Origin: Chiridota heheva
Lineage: Eukaryota > Echinodermata > Holothuroidea > Apodida > Chiridotidae
NCBI GenBank assembly: GCA_020152595.1
Contig: JAIGNY010001912.1
Span: forward strand, 2,605,001-2,669,000
Length of the DNA stretch: 64,000 nucleotides
Direction: 5' to 3'
In this document: one piece after another, positions 56,303 through 64,000 of the stretch
Numbering within the stretch: the first letter of the stretch is position 1
Layout: each line of letters starts with the position of its first letter
Notes under the pieces: model-generated
The model's input: the letters and a program-made list of their open reading frames with translations, nothing else
Databases searched by the model: none
Told to the model about the DNA's origin: nothing
Position numbers and translations under genes: made by a program

Positions 56303-56551
56303 GTTTGTTTGTTTAATGAGAGTTTAACAGCACCACAACAGTAAGGGTCAAATTGTGCTTGAGAGTTTAGATCATTCCAGAGGTAGGAAGAAGAGTAAAC
56401 AGGGGGAGATTAAAAGAAACACGAGAACTTAAAGCCAAAAAGCTGGGATCGAGAGGGGTGTATGGGTGGAAAAATAATATAGAGAGAGAGAGGAGGTGGG
56501 GAAGGAGGACTGAATATTGTTGTAGAGGGAAGCATGATGAAGGAAGGAGAT
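56303..56551 (-). mobile_element. I-like LINE 3' end, short
   Basis: CAAA tail at 56303 (complement), then the family 3' UTR ('agcaccacaac', 'gtcaaattgtgct', 'gatcattccagaggtaggaag') to 'gatgaaggaaggagat', where it stops. More diverged than the 44.9- and 48.7-kb copies. Confidence 0.8.
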
Positions 56552-58734
56552 CGAGACTTGAAGGTCATTCTGATGACTAATTCCTTCTCAACAACTCATT
56601 CGCACCACTGGCAGTAAAATAAACTAAGGCTTATATCATATTCTGTATATGACCACCACAATGTGTGACCACATATTTTGTAAACAAATTTCTAACCTTA
56701 GCATGTATCGTGGTAGCATTTAAAAATTTTCAAGATACTGTCAGGTTTATATCAGTTTAAAGTCTTCAGTCGGAGCTATAATACTAAGAACAAGGAGCTT
56801 TCTGTCTGTAAGTGTAACAGGGAAGGTGTAACGAAAAAACTGGCAATGAAAGCATTCATGAATTATCCGTCATGATTATATATTGATATAATAAATTGCA
56901 ATTTTGAAAATTAGCAATAAAACTGGGATGCAGTCAACAAAAGAGAACTTTCACAACATTTTAGGAAACTTCACAAATGTAGTATGTTGTGTGAAGTGAC
57001 AAATCTGATTGACTATGTTATATCTGTCTATAACATCTCCCTAACTAGTAAATTATGAAAAGAAAAAAAGTTTACTGTGGACCAAGCCTCAACTGTTTCA
57101 AAGCTAAACTTACTAACACTTGTATTGCTAACTAGTTTTTTTATATTTTTTATTAATACTTTTTACGCTCGGTTGGCATTTATGTCCTCTTGAAGGATTT
57201 TTGCTGACTTAATCGATTCAGATTCAGACAAATAAACATTTTGTTTAAAAAGGTACATGATAACATGATTAACTAGAAAAGATTCATAAATTCATACTGT
57301 ATTCGATGTGGAAAAAACTTATATTGAAAAAAGTATACAAAAGTCACCAGGCATAGTTCATAACGATAATACGCTCTACTGGTGCGGGAGTTGCGCAAGC
57401 GATAAAGGTCGCAAAAACATGGAAAAACAATATTTAGCCTACCATGCAAACATTGTTTGTTTTATTACTTGACAGTAATTTTTATATGTTATTTTACCTG
57501 CGGAGCTTGGCCATATGTTTGAGGATTATTTGATTTGTGCATTCTGGTCAAAACGGAGGAAAAGTAGCATGATTTTTCTACTGTACCAAGTGACCAGAGC
57601 GATGTAGGCTCGAAATAACAAGACAAAAATGTTTCTATTTCTCGTGGACGGAAACATATTCTGAAGATATATTTCAGCAGCAAGCGCGATTTTGTATGTT
57701 TAAAAGTACGAACAATTGGTAAGATTCTAGCAATAAATTACGAGAAGTAAACGAATAAACAAATGCGAAAATACGCGGAATTGGTACATACGCTGAATTG
57801 GTACACCTACTGTAGGCCTACAAAATCTGCAAAAAATAATAATTTGCTGCATCTTCAAGTTTAGTTCAACATCATGGGGACTTTAGAAAGAAGCAGGTTT
57901 TTGGCCCATATTACAAATTATTTATTACAAGAAACTCATGTTATTACACTATTCTTAAGTGAACGAAATTTGGTCCCCATGCAGTTAAAAGACATTAACG
58001 TTCTTATAATTAGGCCTAGCGTTACTTGTTAATGTTACTCTAACGTTAGGCTAACACAGTAAACCGCGTCTTCTTCCAAAATCAAATCTTCTTCAAAAAC
58101 TTTAACGTCGTTAGGCCCTAATTGATGTTCTCTAGGTTAATACTAAGTTCTAAAATGACAAAAATCTTTCTACCTTTATTCTGTCTTCAAAGTGGAAATG
58201 ATTTCAAAATTCTTTCTTTTGACAGTAAAGTCTCAAACTTCAGAGAAATGTCAAAACAAGCACGTAAAAATTAATTCAGAAATTGTGCGTGTAATAAATG
58301 CATATAGGCGACTAGCTGGCTATGGCCTATGCCAGTATGCAGCTAGCTAGCTAGCTGCTGCAGCATGCAAGCGTACTCACAGGTTAGTAATGCCACACTT
58401 ACGAAAGTGAGTCATCAGTGCATCCTGTATGTGCGCGTTGAGACACGTCATAGCTGGGAGTTGTGTTGTGCCATTGATTTCGGAAGAATTGAATTTTGAA
58501 GAATAAGAAAATCTTATTCAAACAAAGCGTCTTTTCCCTACAGAAATGTTCAGTCACACAAAATTTGGACTGTTCAAAACTTTGTTGTTTTCTCTTTAAT
58601 ACTGATGAAATCGGGGGAATTACTAAGCTAGTGAGGAGAAACATCAAAAATGGCAATTCTTTAAATACGATCTGCCTATCTAGTTATTTAAAAGTTTTTA
58701 AATGATCTTTTCTGCCACCAACTCTTGGAGTCAG
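56552..58734. other. no feature recognised
   Basis: About 2.2 kb of AT-rich noncoding sequence. It includes a small GCTA run near 58340 and 'aacgttaggct' words near 58030. No conserved protein or RNA gene is seen. Confidence 0.45.
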
Positions 58735-59515
58735 AAAGCAATGGGGGCGGAAAGCACTGGGGCGGAAAGCTCTTGGGCGGAAAGCACTGGGGCAGAAAGC
58801 ATCGGGGTGGAAAGCACCGTGGCGGAAAGACCTGCAGCGGAAAGCAAGGGGGCTGAAAGCACCGGGGATGGAAAGCACTGGGGGTGGAAGGCAGCGAGGA
58901 CGGGAGGCAGCAGGGACGAAAGGCCTAGGGGCGGAAAGCACCGGGGACGGAAATCCCCTGGGGTGGAAATTCCCGGTCGGGGGCGAAAGGCACCCGGGGC
59001 GGAAGGCACCTGGGGCAAAAGACACCGGTGGCGGAATACACCGGGGGCGGAAGGCACCAGGGGCGGAAGGCACTGGGGGCGAAAGGCACCGGGGGCGGAA
59101 GGCACCGGGGGCGGAAGGCACCGGGGCGGATGGCAGCGGAGGCGAAAGGCAGCTGGGGCGGAAGGCAGTGGGGACAGAAGGCAGCGGGGGCGGAAGGCAC
59201 CGGGGGAGGAAGGCACCGGGGGAGGAAGGCACCGGGGCAGAAGGTACCAGGGGGCAGAAGGCACCGGGGGCAGAAGGCACCGGGGGAGGAAGGCACCTAG
59301 GGGTGGAAGGCACCAGGGGCGGAAGGCACCGGGTGGCGGAAGGCACCAGGGGCGGAAGGCACTGGGGGCGGAGGGCACCGGGGGTGGAAGGCACCGGGGC
59401 AGAAGGCACCGGGGGCGGAAGGTACCAGGGTGGAAGGCACCAGGGGCGGAAAGCATGGGGGGCAGAAAGCAGTGGGGGCGGAAAGCACCGGGGGAAGAAA
59501 GCACCGGGCTCTTTT
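58735..59515. repeat. GC-rich minisatellite, about 17-18 bp unit
   Basis: Repeats of 'gggggcggaaggcaccgg' with point changes over 780 bp, sharply bounded by AT-rich DNA. The unit is close to a multiple of three, so long frames stay open on both strands (GRKAPGAEG-type on plus, PSAPGAFRPRC-type on minus, up to about 280 codons). These translations have no other domain and I do not call them genes. Confidence 0.9.
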
Positions 59516-60269
59516 GTTTTTTATTCAATATGAATTGAGAAGTCCTATTGAAGAGAAGAAAGGAAATCATCCTCATCCGAATAGTTTAGTAAATTCTTGA
59601 CATCTTTGCATTTACATGCTCTCAAGCTTCATCCATGAGTTGGGTTGCGGATATCCGAAAAGGCATAAATTATGAGGAAGGCAGGGGTATTGAGCCCCCC
59701 TTTCAGAGGCCCTGCCCCTTGTTTTACCCCCAAATGAAATGACAGAATATAGTGTAATTGTTCAAACATCATTAATCTCGCCCCCGCAAAATGTAACACT
59801 GCCCCAGTCTTACCCCCGGCCCCAATGCCAGTGCCTAGCTACGTCAATGACTAAGAGAAACCCATTGGATCAAAGAGTATTCTGAACTTCTAAAATATCA
59901 CATTGGTGCGCGTGTGGGTGTAGTGGAGGGGGTACGCCTACAAAGAAAAAAATTCGATCATTGACTTATTAATATTGAAAATGTAATAGTTCAGATTTGA
60001 AGGGAAAAATCAAAATACTTTGTTGAAACAATGTTTTGCTCGGAGATGTTATACATTTTTGGAGACTTTATATAGCAATTAGTTGAAATTTAAATCAATA
60101 GCAAATTTGATTCAAGATATAAATATTTTGTTCATATCATGATTCCGCCTCTTTAAACTGTGGTCAAGCGGGCACAAACATTTCAAAAGGGGGCGCTTGG
60201 GCATATTCTCCATATACCGTGGTTATATATATATATTTTCGTTTGACTTTACGCAAGGAGGGGTACATA
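59516..60269. other. no gene; TA run at about 60222
   Basis: Unassigned sequence with C-rich stretches near 59695-59830 and a short TA microsatellite at 60222-60236. Confidence 0.45.
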
Positions 60270-61234
60270 GACCACAATAGACAGATAGACTGACAATTTC
60301 ATTTTCATTCCATGTATTAAATCAGTGCACTAGGCCCTTGGCCCTTGTCACAAAATATGTACAAAAATATCAACAATAGGATCGAAAATCGTTATAAAGA
60401 GATAAACAATAAAAAAAATAACTAAACATAGTATGTGCCGAAGATACTTACATTTCACAAAACTTAATGGAATGCATGAAATAAATGAAAAGCGATTTAC
60501 ACAATTGTTCAGTGCATGGACACAATAAGCTCTTAAACTTTTGTTTAACAGGGTATTTAACATAATAATCTGGTATGTACTTTGCACGCAATTCATATAG
60601 GAATACAGTGAAATTCGTCATCAATTAGATTCAGAGAACAAAATTTACAAATTCTTTGATTGTATGGAATCTTTTTCTTGCGTCCAACATTAACCTCAAT
60701 TTCAAGGATACCACAACGTAGTTTGGCAATAAGTTTTCTTAAGTAAAACTTATTGATGAGAAATGTATAAGGTTCCACACAACTTTATGTCTTCAAAATA
60801 ATATATGACCGGAGACTATCCATAGAATTTACATCACTGATCCAATTTTGTCTATCCATATCTAAAATCCTTTGCTTAAAAATATGTAAAAAATATTTTT
60901 CGTCACCAACACAAAAGTAAAACCAGAAGAACAAAGTATAGTTTTAATCCTTAACCCCCAAGACGGTAGATTATTAGAAGCTAAGCGAAATTGTTCATGG
61001 TAACTAAGCTTAGTATACCTATCCTCCGTATGTCTAATAACACGCAGCCAATAGTAAGCAAGCTTTAGAGACGACTGATATCTGAAAGATGCTCTCCCAA
61101 GTTCACCTAATGCAAGAACATTAATACAGTTAAAAGGAAGACCAAGCAAATAATTATGGAAATTATTGTAAACACTTATGACACTTGCATGTGGATTACC
61201 ACCCATAGCTTCGCCCCATATGTTAAGATAGGCA

Positions 61235-62326
61235 TTATTTTTGTATCAAAGATTTGAAGCATACTACTAACTGGCAGATTTCTTGTACAGCAGTCCATAC
61301 ACCCTTTGCAGTAAATCCTAGCCCTAAATAAGTATAAGAATTTACATTCTCAAGCAATTTTCTCCGATAGTACCACTTATCTGATCTTGCTATACTGCTA
61401 GATAACCGCCTTTCCTGAAAACCAGTCTTATTTTTCTCGCAATTGAGGATAAGATCATTTGAGTCATAGTATGTTTCAAGGACATTAAGAAACTTTTGGA
61501 AAGAATAGGAACTCTCAGAGAAAATTACGAGATCATCCGCATACATGAGACAGCATATATTCAATCTTGATACCAGTATACGTTGAACGATTCAGGCAAT
61601 CTTCAATATCATTGATAAAAATAGAGAACAAAGTAGGTGAGAGATTACACCCCTGCCTTACCCCTTTAGTACAACTGAAGAACGGAGTTAAACCGTCTTG
61701 ACATTTTACGTATGATTTTACATTTTTATACATTGCAAGAAGGATAGGCCTATCGAAAAACCTGCCAATTATACCCAAGCTACAGAGTTTCTGCAACAAA
61801 ATTTCCCGGTTGATACAATCGAAAGCTGCTTTAAAATCCACGAATGCAGTGAATAGTTTTCCACGTGGTTTACTAAGGGCTATACTAACAAAGTAATGGC
61901 TGAATGAAGTACATGACAAAGTTAATGGTCTTCTAGCCAGTTGGGCAACCTTTGCGTCAAGATTTGTGTAAATAATTTGTTAAGCACGCAAAAAAGGCCT
62001 GTACTTTGTAGTAACACTTTTGTTGTATTTATATAAAGAAGATTAATAACCCCAACTTGCCACATCTCTGGTAAAATGCCGAAGGAAAAACACGTTTGAA
62101 ATAGCTTATGAATAAAACTAGTGAGGTCAGAACAAAGAGCTTCTCTTTGGTCAGAATGAGCACACTTGATAGCCTCAGGTGAAATACCATCTATGCCACT
62201 AGTTTTACCTAATTTGAGCGTTTTTATTGCTTTAATAACCTCATCCATCTTTATATCAGATTTTAATATATCGTTATTAGTAAAGTTCATCTCACGATCG
62301 ATTATGTAATGGCTACTAAGTTGCAA
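61235..62326 (-). pseudogene. reverse transcriptase domain of the LINE
   Basis: Fingers: GKTSGIDGISPEAIK (62326-61922 frame). Motif A: FVDFKAAFDCINRE. Motif B: GVRQGCNLSPTLFSIFINDI (61919-61533). Motif C: MYADDLVIFSES (61564-61235). Frame changes occur between the first and second pieces and near 61550. All three catalytic motifs are otherwise well kept, so decay is moderate. Confidence 0.88.
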
Positions 62327-62329
62327 AGT

Positions 62330-63056
62330 TATTCATTTTGGTCAGAACAATTTGGCTTTTGATTACTGCATGAATGGTTCAAGTCTTGGTTGTGTTGATC
62401 AAGAAGGGATCTAGGTGTTGTCATTACTAGCAATCTGAAACCTTCTACACAGTCTGACAGTGTGTTTTAGCAGCTGCAAGGGCAAATAAGATGCTTGGTT
62501 TGATTAAAAAAAAATTGTTTTCTTGGTAGAGAGGTTGTTCTTAATTTGTGTGGGCAGTTAGTCGGGCCTCACTTGAGTGTGCTATTAAAGGCTTGGAGTC
62601 CCCTTTATGAGAAGGATAAGTTCATTTTGAAGCAGTTTCAGCGAAGAGCCACTAGACTTATTCCCAAACTAAGGAATCTCTCTTATGATTCCAGGTTGCG
62701 AATTCTTGGTTTGACTACGCTTGAATTGAGAAGAGTACGTGGCGATATGATCTGGTTTTGTGCATGTTTTCGTTAATCCTCATGTGACACGTGTAGCAGT
62801 TTGAAGTTGACCAAAGAGTTCTCACGGATAGATGTTCGGCGTTTTAGTTTTTCGTAAAGAGTTGTTAATGAGTGGAATGGTTTGCCTGAGTGGGTAGTTA
62901 GCTCTAGTTCTGTTCACATTGATAACTCTGGGTGGGCGTCTTTGATTTTTGTATATACATTTTTTGTGTGGTGGTGGTGGTCTTAGTAAGGGCTTTTATG
63001 GGATGACTAACCCTTCCCCGTAATCTTGTTATGTTATGTTATGCTATGTTACTATC
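62330..63056 (+). mobile_element. CR1/L2-like LINE 3' end nested in the LINE
   Basis: On the plus strand it encodes DLGVVITSNLK, ANKMLGLIKK, then KQFQRRATRLIPKLRNLSYD and RLRILGLTTLELRR, the conserved C-terminal RT region, in shifting frames. It ends in TTATG repeats. Host LINE coding resumes on both sides, in the linker between endonuclease and RT. The same family lies at 28571-29012 and 12119-12260. Confidence 0.85.
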
Positions 63057-63562
63057 ATAAATATCATTAGTACAAACACCGTCATCAAAAAGCGATTCAA
63101 AGTCGAAAAACCAATCATTATTACTTACACAATTGTATATCGGACGCCTATCTCCGAAAAAAGACTAGAATTTCCTACTATCCTTTTGTCTAGTGGCCTC
63201 AAGTAAGTCATCAGTTCTATTAGAAATTAAAAAAATTCTTCTTGAGAGATAAATAGTTATGGTAGCTTGTCATGAATCAGAATATTTAGTGCGGGACTCG
63301 GACGTGCCCTCACTTTTATAGTGTCTTAGCGCCCTCGCTACGATTGACTTAGAAGCACGATAATCACTATCGAACCAATTATTGGCGTTACGGTCACCAT
63401 ATGCAGTTACATTATTTACAATATTCTTGCGACCATACACAGTATATCTAATAGGCTTATTAAACGCGTCACGCTAGAATCAAGAGTATAACAATTTAGA
63501 TCCTCAGTAATATTAGCAAGCACACAAATGTTATCTTTTAAGGACTAATTTCTTGAAAAAAC

Positions 63563-64000
63563 TTATTTTTTACCACGGGACCATGCCAATTTACTGAGAG
63601 GAACACAAACAATGTTATTTACAGAATTATCAACATTTTCAACTTCTTGTGCATTGGGACAAAGATTAAAAATAAGTGGCAGATGGTTAGAATTAAACAT
63701 TTCTCCAACATAAAAGTTCGATATTACATTTCCATCAAGTAAAATAGTTGAAGCCAATACATAATCAATGACGCTACTACCAGTTCTGCAGATAAATGTG
63801 AAGCTCCCCGTGGCTTGGTGTGGTGGGAACCTGCCGTTAAATATCTTAATAGAAGTAGATTTACACAAATCTAAAAGTAATTTACCATAGGTATTACATT
63901 CTTTATCTGCAGAAAATCGCACAGTATCATCAACACCTAGAACACCTTCATTACAAAGATTTTCATCAAAATTAGGAATAAATGCGGATATTTCACAGAA
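63563..64000 (-). pseudogene. C-terminal half of the AP-endonuclease domain of the LINE
   Basis: The frame is open to the window edge, so it continues beyond. It contains GSSVIDYVLAS, the conserved S-x-IDY-V block, followed by NSNHLPL in place of the usual SDHLPL. The change of the catalytic-site Asp to Asn suggests this copy is inactive or diverged. The domain nicks target DNA to prime reverse transcription. Confidence 0.8.

Larger units (their letters stand above)
60270..64000 (-). mobile_element. APE-type LINE with endonuclease and RT, running off the right edge
   Basis: On the minus strand, endonuclease (64000-63563), linker (to 63057), a nested insertion (62330-63056), RT (62326-61235), the GELGRASFR block (about 61130-61090) and a C-terminal zinc finger (RICKFC...DDEFHC, about 60650-60600) follow in the normal ORF2 order. 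The 3' end is near 60270-60350. It shares its C-terminal block with the scrap at 4850-5113. The clade is uncertain; the RT motifs differ from the L2/CR1 and I types in this window. Confidence 0.8.

Noticed and set aside
58684..59576. Frames of 220-281 codons on both strands
   Set aside because: They are translations of the 18-bp minisatellite, open because unit length is near a multiple of three; no domain.
1..64000. tRNA, rRNA or histone genes
   Set aside because: None of the conserved A/B-box, rRNA or histone words were seen, although a small RNA gene could be missed by eye.

Overview
This window is metazoan genomic DNA: AT-rich, intron-bearing and densely packed with transposable elements, with one recognisable host gene. 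The recurring words around 'taggcct' and 'aacgttag', the mix of LINE, DIRS-like, hAT and TTAA-flanked elements, and an ADAR2-type gene fit a marine invertebrate deuterostome such as an echinoderm. That placement is an impression, not a demonstration.

Host gene. On the minus strand, 43916 down to 42418 is one large exon of an RNA-editing adenosine deaminase (ADAR2/ADARB1-like). It encodes a basic nuclear-localisation-like stretch, two dsRNA-binding domains and the deaminase core, including all three zinc ligands, the catalytic Glu and the base-flipping Glu. A splice acceptor precedes the ATG and a donor follows at 42417/42416. I could not locate the C-terminal exons in the 42 kb to the left. 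A frame-broken THAP zinc-finger remnant lies on the opposite strand at about 41937-42090, in the first downstream intron.

Layout. 1-2345: no gene. 2346-7245: an L2/CR1-like LINE, a scrap of a second LINE, and a long I-like LINE fragment with RT and RNase H, all minus. 7653-8713: a hAT-type element with perfect 8-bp target duplication. 8.7-17.6 kb: mostly unassigned DNA with LINE/hAT fragments, an AT microsatellite and a 24-bp-type minisatellite. 17.6-18.0 kb: a composite of piggyBac-like miniature termini, found again inverted at 24.8-25.4 kb inside another hAT element. 19.3-20.9 kb: a TTAA-flanked MITE and a hAT element. 22.7-26.3 kb: ~297-bp and ~160-bp tandem arrays split by a hAT insertion. 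27.5-33.5 kb: two members (0.56 and 3.6 kb) of a third hAT family and a CR1-like 3' end. 35.0-40.3 kb: a 5.2-kb element with TA-flanked inverted ends and nested repeats. 41.0-43.9 kb: the ADAR locus with a fold-back MITE. 44.0-45.5 kb: the inverted second copy of the 7.65-kb hAT element, interrupted by an I-like 3' end. 46.5-47.2 kb: the ~297-bp array again. 48.1-53.5 kb: a fold-back element and a gag-only DIRS-like element with inverted ends. 53.6-56.6 kb: more I-like fragments. 58.7-59.5 kb: a GC-rich 18-bp minisatellite. 60.3-64.0 kb: a LINE with endonuclease and RT, split by a nested CR1-like 3' end and running off the right edge.

There are no operons. The parts relate by nesting: most of the window is an insertion record accumulated around one editing-enzyme gene, and several of the elements are inverted repeats that could form dsRNA if transcribed with that gene. 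I saw no CRISPR array, tRNA or rRNA.
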